Assembly (NCBI RefSeq): GCF_018613795.1
Contig: NZ_JAGGPN010000006.1
Span: forward strand, 1-64,000
Length of the DNA: 64,000 nucleotides
Source: Arthrobacter sp. ISL-65
GTDB taxonomy: Bacteria; Actinomycetota; Actinomycetes; Actinomycetales; Micrococcaceae
Direction: 5' to 3'
Shown: piece after piece, positions 54,071 to 62,622 of the stretch
Layout of the letters: the number at the start of each line of letters is the position of its first letter
Numbering within the stretch: the stretch's first letter is position 1
The notes under the pieces: generated by a model
The model's database searches: none
What the model saw: only the letters and a program-made list of their open reading frames with translations
What the model was told of the DNA's origin: nothing
Made by a program: the position numbers and the translations under genes

Positions 54071-54508
54071 TCATCTGCGGGTGCGGCGGTATCCCCGGTC
54101 TGTCAGCCCGCCAATTACTCCGGCCAACGCGCCGGGAAGGGCGACGAGGACAACGAGGTGGCGCGCCAGGTTATACGGCATGAGCAGGGAGATGCCCCCG
54201 ACCATGATGGCAGGCGCTGCCACGCACGCCGTAGCCCAGTGCGGATGTCCCCGCAGGCGGGACCAGACGGCTGCTGCCAATGACGCCGCAGAGCCGCCCA
54301 GCACAGGTGTCCACGTATGCCCAGATGGCCAGGCAGCTGATGTAAAGGCCAGCTTCGCTTCCCCAAGCCACCGAGGTGCGCCGTTCTGTTCTGATCTTCC
54401 CCCGTACCGATTGGGGCGGGTGGACTTCGACGTCGTCGGGATCGACTTTGAGGGTACATGTACGGGTTGCCCACGGGTGTGTGCTGCCACAAGGGTCCGG
54501 CCCGGCAC
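54071..54508 (-). CDS. Hypothetical protein with hydrophobic C-terminal half
   Basis: Up to 145 aa, of uncertain reality. The last 85 residues contain three hydrophobic segments, VLGGSAASLAAAVWSRLRG, WATACVAAPAIMVGGISLLM and HLVVLVALPGALAGVIGGL, and end with a basic RGYRRTRR, as in small membrane proteins. The first 55 residues are non-hydrophobic and could be spurious; a frame change near 54350 would add LYISCLAIWAYVDT as another membrane segment. So the gene may be short or frameshifted. I do not recognise a family. Confidence 0.4.
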   Translation of the reverse strand: MPGRTLVAAHTRGQPVHVPSKSIPTTSKSTRPNRYGGRSEQNGAPRWLGEAKLAFTSAAWPSGHTWTPVLGGSAASLAAAVWSRLRGHPHWATACVAAPAIMVGGISLLMPYNLARHLVVLVALPGALAGVIGGLTDRGYRRTRR

Positions 54509-54551
54509 CCTGGGGTGGCACCGGGCGGGACGTCATCTCAGATTCCTTCCG

Positions 54552-54885
54552 TTAGGGGCCGGTGGTGAAGCTCCACGAGGTTCCAACGAGCGGGTTGCCC
54601 GCGGCGTCGCGTATGCCGGTGGACAGCACCGCCGTGTACTTCGTGCGCGCCGCCAGGGTCACGTTTGGGTTCAACGTTGCGACCCGGGTCGTTGCGTTTT
54701 AGCCCACTGCAGCGCTGACGAGTGCCCCGGTGGCCGCGTTCCTTAGAGCCAAGGTTCCACCGGCGACGCCGCTGACGGCCTCACTGAAGGTCGTGGTGAC
54801 ATTGGAGACCCGGCTTACACCGGCTGCGTTCACCGCTGGCGTCCTCGCTGTTACAACCGGTCGCGGGCCCGTTGTGAACCCCCAG
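54552..54885 (-). pseudogene. Ig-like (Big_5) surface-protein fragment with nonsense mutation
   Basis: The minus strand encodes one bacterial Ig-like repeat: VVTARTPAVNAAGVSRVSNV, TTTFSEAVSGVAGGTLALRN and AATGALVSAAVG, then TAA at 54699-54701, then in the same frame NATTRVATLNPNVTLAARTK, YTAVLSTGIRDAAGNPLVGT and SWSFTTGP before the next stop. The in-frame TAA sits where the family has a tyrosine. Such domains stack in large secreted cell-surface proteins of Arthrobacter; only one copy remains. Confidence 0.82.
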
Positions 54886-55124
54886 GATGCCGGGAAGGGC
54901 TCCCTATGATCGATGGCGCGCAGCGCAAGCGTCCGCCTTGCCGTGTGCATCGGACGACGGCGCAAGTAGACCATGATTCCGGGCACAACGATGCGCAGGG
55001 CTTTCCTGATCTGATAACGGTGCACCACGTCGTGTTCGCAGCATCGTGGTGAAATGTGCCTTGCGTCAAAGGCCGAGCAGGTGGCTGCCACTGATTTTGC
55101 GCGGCGGTTCGACGATTCCTGGTA

Positions 55125-55556
55125 TTAGGCGTCCGTGCCGGTACCACGGGTTTCGATGAATTCCTTAAACCTGAGCAGGTCTGCCCTGACCTGCATGTTG
55201 TCGAATCCCAAGGCAGCCCCGGTTTTCTCTGCCAGGTTTTCCGGGGACCATTCCAGCCGGACCCAGACACGGGTGGTGCGGGGGCCCAGTTGCATGAATG
55301 ACACGGTTCCCGCGTGGGAAACGCCGTCCGTGCTGCGCCAGGCGATCCGTTCGTCCGGGCGATCTTCTACTATTTCTGCATCGAATTCCCGCTCCGCACC
55401 GCCGACGTTTGTAACCCAGTGCGTGATCCTGCCACTGACCCGTGTCACCGATTCCACGCCGGACATGAACTGCGGGAAGAATTCAAACTGCGACCACTGC
55501 TCATACGCCTCGCGCACAGGAACATCCACCTCGATGGTCTCTTCGACAGTCTGCAT
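55125..55556 (-). CDS. SRPBCC-family protein (second copy)
   Basis: A 143-aa SRPBCC protein and close paralogue of the 4.3-kb gene. The shared segments are QTVEETIEVDVPVREAYEQW, FMSGVESV, ITHWVTNVGGAEREFDAEI, IAWRSTDGVSHAGTV and LGFDNMQVRADLLRFKEFIE. ATG 55556 is chosen because GGAGGAG immediately precedes it and the paralogue begins at the same residue; the frame is open to 55604. No adjoining biosynthetic gene suggests a ligand. The two copies differ mostly at surface positions, so both are probably functional. Confidence 0.88.
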   Translation of the reverse strand: MQTVEETIEVDVPVREAYEQWSQFEFFPQFMSGVESVTRVSGRITHWVTNVGGAEREFDAEIVEDRPDERIAWRSTDGVSHAGTVSFMQLGPRTTRVWVRLEWSPENLAEKTGAALGFDNMQVRADLLRFKEFIETRGTGTDA

Positions 55557-55778
55557 CTGTTCCTCCTCCCGGGCCGCAACCCCTAAACTGCCTGTGCTGA
55601 CCACTCCGGGGGCCGCCGGGCTGAGCAGGAAACTGTCGGTCAGGGAGCGGCCGAGACCTATGCTTCCGTTTCAATGTGTACGTACCCAGACCCCGGCCAG
55701 TTGAAGCGGAAGCGGCAGAAGGGACCGCGTGCGCGTCTAGCGAGGGTGCTTACTAGCCGATGGTAATCAGGCTTACTA

Positions 55779-56627
55779 TTGGCGCGTGCTCGTTCATCAC
55801 GAGCAGCTATCTGTTACAGGAAAGAGAGCAATGATGAGAGCGAAAATCAGTGGCAGCAGACCTCCGACCCGTACCCCGCGGACCCGTACAGCACTGCAGG
55901 AACATCCGGAACCGCCCCCTCTCAGGGCGCAGCCTCCACGAAGACCGATGCGGCCAAGGAAGAGGCGTCCAACATCGCCGGGCAGGCAGCAGGTGCAGCC
56001 CAGAACGTCGCGGGTACCGCCAAGGCCGAGGCCGCGAATGTGGCCTCCGAAGTCAAGACCAACGCGAAGGACCTGCTTCAGCAGGCCAAGTCTGACCTGA
56101 CGGACCAGGCGGGGTCCCAGCAGCAGAAGGCTGCGGAGGGCATTCGCACCATCTCCTCGCAGTTGCGCTCCATGGCCGACGCGCCGGAGCAACAGGGTGT
56201 TGCCTCCGACCTGATCCGCCAGGCCGCCGAACGTTCCGAATCCATTGCCTCCTGGCTGGGCAACCGGGATCCGGGCACGCTGCTGAATGAGGTCACGTCC
56301 TTCGCACGCCAGCGTCCGGGCACGTTCCTTCTCCTCGCGGCAGGCGCAGGCCTGCTCGCGGGACGCCTCGGCCGAAGCCCCCAGGCCGGAGCCCCGGAAA
56401 CTACGACGGCAACAGGAACCACCCTCCCTCAGCAGCCCGTTCAGGCTCCGGTCACGGGAAGCGCCGTCAGCACCGGAATCGAAGAGCCGTTCTACGACGA
56501 AATTACAACGGCCCGGCCTGGTGCGGCCGCCACCGCTTCGTCGACCGTCCCGGGAGGCCCGACTTCCGGGGCTCCGCTGGGCGACGTTGAGGACCCGTAC
56601 GCCGAGGGTGGAGGTCGTCCCCTGTGA
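55779..56627 (+). CDS. YtxH-like stress/envelope protein with one membrane segment
   Basis: A Gln/Ala/Thr-rich protein, about 260-282 aa. Residues about 60-150 form a long amphipathic helix (ASNIAGQAAGAAQNVAGTAK, NAKDLLQQAKSDLTDQAGSQ) with the pattern of LEA-like or apolipoprotein-like repeats. A hydrophobic stretch, PGTFLLLAAGAGLLAGRLG, is a candidate membrane anchor. The tail is low-complexity with acidic end. The start is unclear: TTG 55779 is open, while the best ATG (about 55831) is in another frame, so a one-base indel near the start is possible. First gene of the trio with holin-family and DUF3618 genes; its stop overlaps the next GTG. Confidence 0.75.
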   Translation: MARARSSRAAICYRKESNDESENQWQQTSDPYPADPYSTAGTSGTAPSQGAASTKTDAAKEEASNIAGQAAGAAQNVAGTAKAEAANVASEVKTNAKDLLQQAKSDLTDQAGSQQQKAAEGIRTISSQLRSMADAPEQQGVASDLIRQAAERSESIASWLGNRDPGTLLNEVTSFARQRPGTFLLLAAGAGLLAGRLGRSPQAGAPETTTATGTTLPQQPVQAPVTGSAVSTGIEEPFYDEITTARPGAAATASSTVPGGPTSGAPLGDVEDPYAEGGGRPL

Positions 56628-57052
56628 GCAGCGAGATACCGGAGACGCCTCCCACCGCCGCACATGTGAAGGCGGACACTAACTCCCTTGGGGAGCTCCT
56701 CGGGGATGTCACCCGGGACCTGTCCACCCTGATGCGGCAGGAACTGGAACTGGCCAAGGCCGAAGCGAAACAGTCCGCCACCCGCGCCGGCAAAGGCGGC
56801 GGAATGCTGGCCGGCGCCGGCGTAAGCGGGCACTTCGCGCTCCTGTTCCTCTCCATTGCCCTCCGGTACGCCCTGGGCGAGCTGATGGGCCTGGGATGGT
56901 CCGCCGTCGTCGTCGCCCTGATTTGGGGCATCATCGCCGCCATCCTCGCTTCGATCGGCCGCAAGGAGTTCAAGACCGTCAAGGGCATGCCCCAGACCGT
57001 CGAAACCGTCCAGGAAATCCCGCCCACCCTCAAACCCAACGGAGGCCACTAA
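56624..57052 (+). CDS. Phage-holin-family (holin superfamily III) membrane protein
   Basis: A 142-aa protein with GTG start overlapping the preceding stop by four bases. The N-terminal helix (LGELLGDVTRDLSTLMRQEL, then LAKAEAKQSATRAGKGG) leads into two membrane segments (GVSGHFALLFLSIALRYALG; AVVVALIWGIIAAILASIG), and the tail is FKTVKGMPQTVETVQEIPPT. This is the actinobacterial 'putative actinobacterial holin-X' (PF07332) pattern; these genes accompany DUF3618 genes in chromosomes and need not be phage holins. The stop abuts the next ATG directly. Confidence 0.9.
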   Translation: MSSEIPETPPTAAHVKADTNSLGELLGDVTRDLSTLMRQELELAKAEAKQSATRAGKGGGMLAGAGVSGHFALLFLSIALRYALGELMGLGWSAVVVALIWGIIAAILASIGRKEFKTVKGMPQTVETVQEIPPTLKPNGGH

Positions 57053-57664
57053 ATGAGCAGCGAAAACCCGAACGCCATTCGCGCCGACATCGAAGCCACC
57101 CGATCCCGCCTGGGCACCGACGTGGACGCGGTCGCGGACAAAGTCACACCCTCGAACATCGTTCACCGCAAGACCACCAAGGCCAAGGACAAGGTCCGGG
57201 ACGCTGTCTTTGGCGTGAAGGAGAAAGTCATGGGAGCAGCCGATCAGGCCACCAGCAACGTCCAGTCCGCCACCGGCAGTGTAGGATCAGCCCTGCAGGA
57301 CGCCGGTTCCGCGGTGGCGGATGCACCGCGCCAGGCCGCCGTGAAAACCCAGGGCAATCCCCTGGCCGCCGGTTTGATCGCCTTCGGCGCCGGACTGCTC
57401 GTCTCATCCCTGGTCCCGCCGAGCCAGAAGGAACGCGAAGCGGCCGAAGCCTTCATGAGCGCGGCAGAGCCCGTCACCACCGAGCTCACCGACGCGGCCA
57501 AAGACGTAGCCCAAGGCCTGAAAGAACCCGCTCAGGAGGCTATGGAAAACGTCAGGACGACCGCCGCCGATGCCGCCCAGCAGGTAAAGGAGGAAGGTCA
57601 GACCGCCGTAACGGACGTCAAGACCAGCGCCAGCGACGCCAAGGACCACGTCCAAAACACGTGA
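57053..57664 (+). CDS. DUF3618-domain protein
   Basis: A 203-aa protein. The N-terminal DUF3618 motif is NAIRADIEATRSRLGTDVDA followed by VADKVTPSNIV. The middle has a long basic helix and a hydrophobic stretch, PLAAGLIAFGAGLLVSSLVP, as a likely membrane anchor. The C-terminal 80 residues repeat Ala/Thr/Lys/Glu in an amphipathic, LEA-like way (AADAAQQVKEEGQTAVTDVK). It starts at the base after the holin-family stop. Function unknown; commonly part of envelope-stress regulons in actinobacteria. Confidence 0.9.
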   Translation: MSSENPNAIRADIEATRSRLGTDVDAVADKVTPSNIVHRKTTKAKDKVRDAVFGVKEKVMGAADQATSNVQSATGSVGSALQDAGSAVADAPRQAAVKTQGNPLAAGLIAFGAGLLVSSLVPPSQKEREAAEAFMSAAEPVTTELTDAAKDVAQGLKEPAQEAMENVRTTAADAAQQVKEEGQTAVTDVKTSASDAKDHVQNT

Positions 57665-57686
57665 TCGGTTCGGAGGCTTTCCCGCG

Positions 57687-57711
57687 CCGCCCCGCCGGGC
57701 AGGCGGGGCGG
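57687..57711 (+). terminator. GC-rich terminator of the holin/DUF3618 operon
   Basis: CCGCCCCGCC (57687-57696) and GGCGGGGCGG (57702-57711) with a five-base loop, 23 bases after the DUF3618 stop. Followed by A-rich, not T-rich, sequence. Confidence 0.7.
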
Positions 57712-57819
57712 GAAACAACCGCCTGGCCCTGATGACTGGCCCAGGTTCCTGAGTACCACGCCCGGCCGGCATCGTCACCAGGGCCACATCAAATGGGCGC
57801 GCCCTAGACAGCGGCGTTG

Positions 57820-58182
57820 TCACAGGTCTCGGACTTTGCCCCGCCGTCTCCACAAATACAAGGCGACGAGCAGAACAACAAGAAGAAGAATGCCCGCGAT
57901 TAACAGCGGCGCAATGCCACCATCGGATTGCTGCTGCGTGCCAGTGTTGCCGGGGCCATCTGGCACAGGAGGCGACGACTCGGTGGGTGTTGCTGTTCCG
58001 GTCGGCGCCGGGGTCACGCCCGTGGGGGCATCCGTAGGAGAAGGCTGCTGCATCTGCACGGCTGAGGAAACTTCCGATACAGGAGCTCCGCGGCCATTCA
58101 GAGCACTGGCCGACGGGCTCAGCATGTAGGCGCTTCCAATGATGTCAAGAGCCACGAACACTCCCAACCATGTCCATCGCAT
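57820..58182 (-). CDS. Small surface protein with Pro/Thr-rich linker and C-terminal membrane anchor
   Basis: A 120-aa protein starting at ATG 58182 behind GGAGGT. The first 27 residues are a signal peptide-like helix (WTWLGVFVALDIIGSAYM). The middle is a Ser/Pro/Thr-rich linker (QQPSPTDAPTGVTPAPTGTA). The C-terminus is a membrane segment (APLLIAGILLLVVLLVALYL) followed by WRRRGKVRDL. It lacks an LPxTG motif, so it is probably anchored by the membrane segment. Function unknown. Frames upstream of 58182 are not conserved. Confidence 0.75.
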   Translation of the reverse strand: MRWTWLGVFVALDIIGSAYMLSPSASALNGRGAPVSEVSSAVQMQQPSPTDAPTGVTPAPTGTATPTESSPPVPDGPGNTGTQQQSDGGIAPLLIAGILLLVVLLVALYLWRRRGKVRDL

Positions 58183-59058
58183 AAGACCTCCACAGCACTG
58201 GGTCTTCCCGTTCCGGCCGTGCCCGCCCCAAACGAGGATCCGGACGTCAACCTCATTGTCGGCTTTGCCCTTCCACCTGTCCAGCACTGCCGGAACACGG
58301 TCACCAGGACCTTAGTAGTCACCAGCACCTTAGTAGGAGTGGAGCAGTGCCGCTCGGGAACTGTCTCCGGCGGTCAGCAAAAAGCTCAGGACCGCCGCAG
58401 CGTCCGGTCCCGGCGTCCGGAGTTCATCCGCCAGGCGCCGTCGAGATAGCCGAGAGGCGCCGTCGAGAAGGGCCGAGAGGAGCCGTCGAGAAGGGCCGAG
58501 AGGAAGCGAGCAGTGCCGCCAAGCCCACTGGCATAGACAAGAAATGGGCACCCAACGGCGGACTGCTGCGCTCTGCAACCACGAATCCTCACCGGGGCCG
58601 CACCGCTGGGTCATCACCCGCCTTGCCTCTCAAAATGCGGTCTATGCAGGCAGGGGCAGCGCGGGGTAGCTTCAATACAAGGAGCCCGGGTGTCGAAGTC
58701 ATTCCGCGGGCGCCACCCCTCCAGGGATTGTGCACTCCCTCGGGGAACAGCCGCTGTAGCCGCATGGCGGCCCACCACGCACCCTGAGGAAAAGAGCCTG
58801 CCATGGCTACCTCACATTTCCGGCTGTTCCTTTCCTGCGCCACCGCACCTGCTCCGGACGCCGGCAGTCCCTTTTCGCCTGGCCGCCTCGACGGCCTGTC
58901 CAGCGGATGGCGTTTCCTGCAGGGAATGAAGCCCGAGCCCGACACCTCCTTCCAGAACCAGATGCGAATGTGCCGCATTGGCCTGCATAACGGCCGGCGG
59001 AGAAGGTCCGCGCCGCAGCGGACAACACACTCACCAACTACCCGCACGCAGGCTGATC
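58183..59058. other. Gene-poor stretch with short repeats
   Basis: About 870 bases with no frame I can support. It contains the GCCGTCGAGA tandem repeat at 58436-58503. Several overlapping long frames on both strands have no ribosome-binding site or recognisable protein pattern. Confidence 0.45.
58436..58503 (+). repeat. About three tandem copies of a 22-24-bp unit
   Basis: The unit reads GCCGTCGAGAAGGGCCGAGA with slight variants: first copy GCCGTCGAGATAGCCGAGAG, then two near-identical copies. It lies in the gene-poor region and is not in a coding frame. Confidence 0.7.
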
Positions 59059-59484
59059 ATGGTTTTCGGTTTTCACTTCCGCGATGACGGCACCGGGGGG
59101 CACCGTGTGTTGCCGGTGATGTGCGGCAACTGCGGCACAGACCGCCATCTCATCATCAGATCCGTCACCGATCTGCCGGACCAGCCGCCCGAAGTCACGC
59201 TCGTGTCCTACACGTGCAGCCGATGCGGCACCTTCGATGAGCACCCGGCCCAGGTCGGCGATCTGTCGCAGGTCCTGGCCCGGCCGGAACAGACAGGAGA
59301 CGTGCTCATAATCGGCAACAACTACATGCACTGCGGACAGCCCATGAAAATGGCAGGTTCAGAGCTGCGCAAGCTCTCTGTACCACTCTCCACCGAAGAT
59401 GGAGCCCAGGACGCCCTGGGCGTCTACCTCTCCACCCGCGTTCTCAGGTGCGTCTGCGGCTTCCAGATGGAACTGCCAGAATGA
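59059..59484 (+). CDS. Zinc-ribbon-type hypothetical protein
   Basis: A 141-aa protein with four cysteine knuckles: CGNCG near residue 23, CSRCG near 53, CGQP near 94 and CVCG near 134, the layout of two treble-clef/zinc-ribbon sites. The rest is beta-rich (HRVLPVMCGNCGTDRHLIIR; VTLVSYTCSRCGTFDEH). No known family name comes to mind. ATG 59059 is selected because the conserved cysteines start soon after; frames upstream do not fit. Confidence 0.7.
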   Translation: MVFGFHFRDDGTGGHRVLPVMCGNCGTDRHLIIRSVTDLPDQPPEVTLVSYTCSRCGTFDEHPAQVGDLSQVLARPEQTGDVLIIGNNYMHCGQPMKMAGSELRKLSVPLSTEDGAQDALGVYLSTRVLRCVCGFQMELPE

Positions 59485-59605
59485 CCCTCCCGCAGCACGC
59501 TTTGTCCACACCGGCATCACAGGCAGCAGCAGCCGGGACCACCCCGCCTTTCTGCACTGCGCTCCCATCCCATAACGCTCCCGTCCCGTAAAAGGAGATC
59601 CCGCC

Positions 59606-59794
59606 ATGAATGAAGACAGCAGCCCCCACAACGGAGCAGCCGCTGCCCGCACCGGAGCGAACGACCACGCCTGGGAACGCGAGCACCGCCACCCCACGAT
59701 CACCCAGGCCCGTGGCATCCTCCAGCGACGAAGAGATGCCGAGGCAAAGCTGGAGCAGCATCAGCAGGAAGCCCGCCGCAGGACCGCGCAATAA
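59606..59794 (+). CDS. Small charged hypothetical protein
   Basis: A 62-aa protein behind AAAAGGAGATCCC, a good ribosome-binding site. Composition is very charged, with HPTITQARGILQRRRDAEAK and a helical C-terminus LEQHQQEARRR. There is no membrane segment. Could be a small DNA/RNA-binding or stress protein; nothing else can be read. Lies between the zinc-ribbon gene and a leftward gene. Confidence 0.55.
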   Translation: MNEDSSPHNGAAAARTGANDHAWEREHRHPTITQARGILQRRRDAEAKLEQHQQEARRRTAQ

Positions 59795-59966
59795 CCCCCG
59801 AAGCTCACCCTCGTAACATCTCAGTCTGGATGCTGCCTTCAGGACTATCACCGCCAGTCAGGCTCTGAAAGCGTCCTTCAGCTCAGCCAGCCTGCTTCAG
59901 GTCTAACTTGCGAGGGCAGCCTCCACACAAGGGCCAGGGATAAGGAGCGGCCGCAGCCCAAGTGTT

Positions 59967-60419
59967 TTAGACGAAGGATTCCGCCCGCGGCGGGGGGTCC
60001 CCGGCGGCTTCCTCTGCAGGTGCAACTTCGGGTTCGGGAACCGGGCGCGCTGCCCGCCACAGCGCCAGCCCACCCGCGATGCCCACCGTACCGCCTGCTA
60101 TGAACCACCAGAGCTTCCTGGTTATCTTTCCGGATCGGGTCTCCTGCTCCGGGGTCTCCATCCCGGGGGTAAGCTTCGCTATCCGCTCGTGGAGGCGTGG
60201 GGTCGCTGCTTCCACTCCCCCGGCGAGCTCGTCTGCGATGGCCCGCAGGCTTGCCTGCAAGCGCGGTGACGCTGCTTCCACACCGGTGTCGATTCTGCTC
60301 AGAGCACGGCGAAGCGCCGCCTCGATGCCGGGTGTCGCCCACTCCCTGCCCTTCGCCAAGCGCGTAAGAAGGGCTTGGTGGGCCTGAGCCTCACGGTCCA
60401 TCTGATCAGAGATGCGCAC
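59967..60419 (-). CDS. Hypothetical protein with one membrane segment
   Basis: A 150-aa protein with GTG 60419 behind AGGAGGCC. It starts with an amphipathic helix and continues with two related repeats, ALSRIDTGVEAASPRLQASL and ADELAGGVEAATPRLHERIA, plus a third degenerate one earlier (KGREWATPGIEAALRRAL). A membrane segment KLWWFIAGGTVGIAGGLALW is followed by a Pro/Glu/Ala-rich tail. No named family. Similar repeat-plus-anchor proteins are common around actinobacterial envelope genes. Confidence 0.65.
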   Translation of the reverse strand: MRISDQMDREAQAHQALLTRLAKGREWATPGIEAALRRALSRIDTGVEAASPRLQASLRAIADELAGGVEAATPRLHERIAKLTPGMETPEQETRSGKITRKLWWFIAGGTVGIAGGLALWRAARPVPEPEVAPAEEAAGDPPPRAESFV

Positions 60420-60588
60420 AAGGGCCTCCTAAATTCGGGGTAGGTGAGGCAAAAGCTTAAAGCCTGTGCAGCTGCCTGAACAGTCCTGAAATCCCTCGCA
60501 TCGGCCCCAACGGTCTGCTGAGATAGCTGCGACAGCTGCGGCTTGGAAGTGGGCAGACGGAGCTCTGGGCCGCGGCCTCGTCGCCGAG

Positions 60589-60927
60589 TCAGGGCTGTTC
60601 GTGCTGCGCGCACAGTTCGCGCAGCGCGCGCTCCGCCGCGAGGATTCTGCGGACGAAGACGATGCATTGGTCATCACTGAGGCGTAAAGCGCTGGCGGTT
60701 GCCTGGCCTCGTTCGGCGTCATGCACCGTCTCCATCGCTGTCTGCAGATCAAGTTGGAGGGCCACAATCGTGGGCGGCAGTTCCGAATCGGGGGCGACTT
60801 GTTCCGCAAGTCCGCTGTACTGGTAGGCGTCCGCGAGTCGCTGTTGGATGCGCTCGGGCCCGGTTGCCAAAGTGTCAATGGCGCGTTCGATTACGGAGAG
60901 CACGTGCTGCGCCCACGCGTGTTCCAT
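60589..60927 (-). CDS. Helical hypothetical protein
   Basis: A 112-aa, all-helical protein with patterns like HAWAQHVLSVIERAIDTLAT, GPERIQQRLADAYQYSGLAE and FVRRILAAERALRELCAQHE. No membrane segment or catalytic motif. It is not recognised by me as a named family. The ATG has a weak ribosome-binding site. It is transcribed on the same strand as the preceding membrane-anchored gene, with about 170 bases between. Confidence 0.55.
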   Translation of the reverse strand: MEHAWAQHVLSVIERAIDTLATGPERIQQRLADAYQYSGLAEQVAPDSELPPTIVALQLDLQTAMETVHDAERGQATASALRLSDDQCIVFVRRILAAERALRELCAQHEQP

Positions 60928-61122
60928 CCAGCTACTTTACCCATCCGGCGGCTGTCGTGGGAGCGGACTCTTTCTTCCCAGCCGCCGACCGGGCAGGCTC
61001 TGGACCAACACTGAGCATATTTAGCGTTAACGCGTGACCGTGAATGCGTCCGGATCGCCAACCAAAGACAGCGGCACGGGCGCGGTCCAAAAACCCCAGC
61101 CACTCAGGTTCAGGAGAGCGCC

Positions 61123-61538
61123 ATGACGACAGCACGTGAAATTATGACCGGCGGCGTTGAATGCATCGGTGAAAACGAAACCCTCGAAGCCGCCGCCCGG
61201 AAAGTGAAAGAGCTGGACGTCGGCGCACTGCCCATTTGCGGAGAGGACAACAGGCTCAAGGGCATGATCACCGACCGCGACATCGTCATCAAATGCTTTG
61301 CCGAGGGCGGTGACCGCGCACGGCCACGGCCGGGGACTTTGGCCAGGGCAAGCCGGCGACCATCGGCGCCGACGATTCGATCGAGGAAGCGATCAGGATC
61401 ATGGGAGAGCACCAGGTCCGCCGGCTGCCAGTCATCGACGGCCATGACCTGGTCGGTATCCTCACCCAGGCAGACATCGCCCGGAACTACCCCGAGGACC
61501 GTGTAGGAGAACTCGTAGAACTCATATCCTTCTACTAG
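61123..61538 (+). pseudogene. CBS-domain-pair protein, frameshifted
   Basis: From ATG 61123 (AGGAGAG ahead) the first CBS domain is intact: VECIGENETLEAAARKVKEL, DVGALPICGEDNRLKGMITD. Near residue 64 the frame changes; after it the second CBS domain reads KPATIGADDSIEEAIRIMGE, HQVRRLPVIDGHDLVGILTQ and ADIARNYPEDRVGEL, ending at 61538. Restoring one C in the GACC run near 61312 makes a continuous protein (GGDPRTATAG), so a one-base deletion, real or a sequencing error, is the simplest explanation. CBS pairs bind adenosyl nucleotides. Confidence 0.82.
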
Positions 61539-61657
61539 CCTTCGCTGCCAGCCCAAGCGGGCGCAGAACACCGGGGCTCCGTCAGCACGCGGCATCGCCG
61601 CCCACCTCCAGGACCTATGCTTAACGTCCCTGACGTCATAATGAGTGCCGGAGAAAG

Positions 61658-62434
61658 GTGACCACACGTCGAAGCTTCGTGGTCAGTGCAGGAGCCCTCA
61701 CGGCGGCTGCTGCACTCTCCGCCTGTTCTGGAGTAAATATGGACCGTCCGCGGGAAACATCGCTGAATTCCGCTGCTATGAGTGCCAAGCCCGGAAAGGA
61801 ACCGGCCTCGGCCCCTGTTCCCGGACAGCATGCTCTCGGCCTCGAATCTGTACGGGACACATTGCTCTATATGCCGGCGGGCATACCGGGTGTACAGCCG
61901 GCCCCGCTTATTCTTTTGCTCCACGGCGCCGGGGGTGAAGCAGCAGGAGGGTTAGCGCTACTGTCCGCCTTTGCCGAAACACGCAAGATCGTCCTGGCAG
62001 CACCGTCGTCGCGAAGCAAAACCTGGGACGGCGTCCGTGGAGTCTTCGGCCCCGATGTCGAGGTGATTAACCAGGCACTGGAGCGGATTTTCCACCTGGT
62101 CTTCGTTGACCCGAACCGTATCGCTGTGGGCGGCTTCTCGGACGGGGCTTCCTACGCGCTGGGTTTGGGCCTGGCAAACGGCGACCTCTTTTCCCGGGTC
62201 ATGGCATTTTCCCCAGGGTTTGTCCCTCCCGCACCTCGTACCGGGAAGCCCCGCCTTTTCGTTTCGCACGGGGACGGCGATACTGTCCTGCCGATTGACC
62301 GCACCAGCCGCCGGTTGGTGCCCCTCCTCAGAAGGGACGGCTACGACGTCACCTACCGAGAGTTCCCAGGCGGCCATATGGTACCCGCCGCCATCACCCG
62401 GGAAACTGTCAACTGGCTGGGCTGGCAGAGGTAG
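61658..62434 (+). CDS. Secreted alpha/beta-hydrolase lipoprotein (PHB-depolymerase/esterase-like)
   Basis: A 258-aa lipid-anchored hydrolase, GTG start behind GAGAAAGG. Its signal begins TTRRSFVVSAGALTAAAALS, a twin-arginine-like pattern, with the lipobox LSAC (Cys23). The catalytic elements are the oxyanion loop LILLLHGAGGEAAGG, nucleophile Ser161 in GGFSDGASYALG, acid Asp206 or Asp208 in VSHGDGDTVLP, and His240 in FPGGHMVP. Resembles predicted PHB depolymerase/feruloyl-esterase-like hydrolases. Substrate cannot be stated. Confidence 0.85.
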   Translation: MTTRRSFVVSAGALTAAAALSACSGVNMDRPRETSLNSAAMSAKPGKEPASAPVPGQHALGLESVRDTLLYMPAGIPGVQPAPLILLLHGAGGEAAGGLALLSAFAETRKIVLAAPSSRSKTWDGVRGVFGPDVEVINQALERIFHLVFVDPNRIAVGGFSDGASYALGLGLANGDLFSRVMAFSPGFVPPAPRTGKPRLFVSHGDGDTVLPIDRTSRRLVPLLRRDGYDVTYREFPGGHMVPAAITRETVNWLGWQR

Positions 62435-62622
62435 AGGAACCGAAAGCGCTGAGCTGCATTTCCATTTAGCAGCGTCCCGGCGGGCCTACCCGGGACGCGA
62501 AGAAGGACTCCTGCAAACCTGACCACCCCAACCGGTGAGCCTGGAAAGAGGTCCAGGAACAGCCTTCCGACTCCATCCGAGATTACGACGGGGCGTTCCG
62601 GCCGTGCCGCATCACCCCAGCG

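Noticed and set aside
53338..54183. 281-codon frame on the plus strand
   Set aside because: Lies over the DUF805 gene, whose membrane segments and family signature are clear on the other strand.
56624..57052. Prophage holin
   Set aside because: No endolysin, structural or other phage genes are near; this holin-family gene is usual beside DUF3618 in chromosomes.
58436..58503. Possible CRISPR array
   Set aside because: Units are contiguous tandem copies without unique spacers; no cas genes are near.
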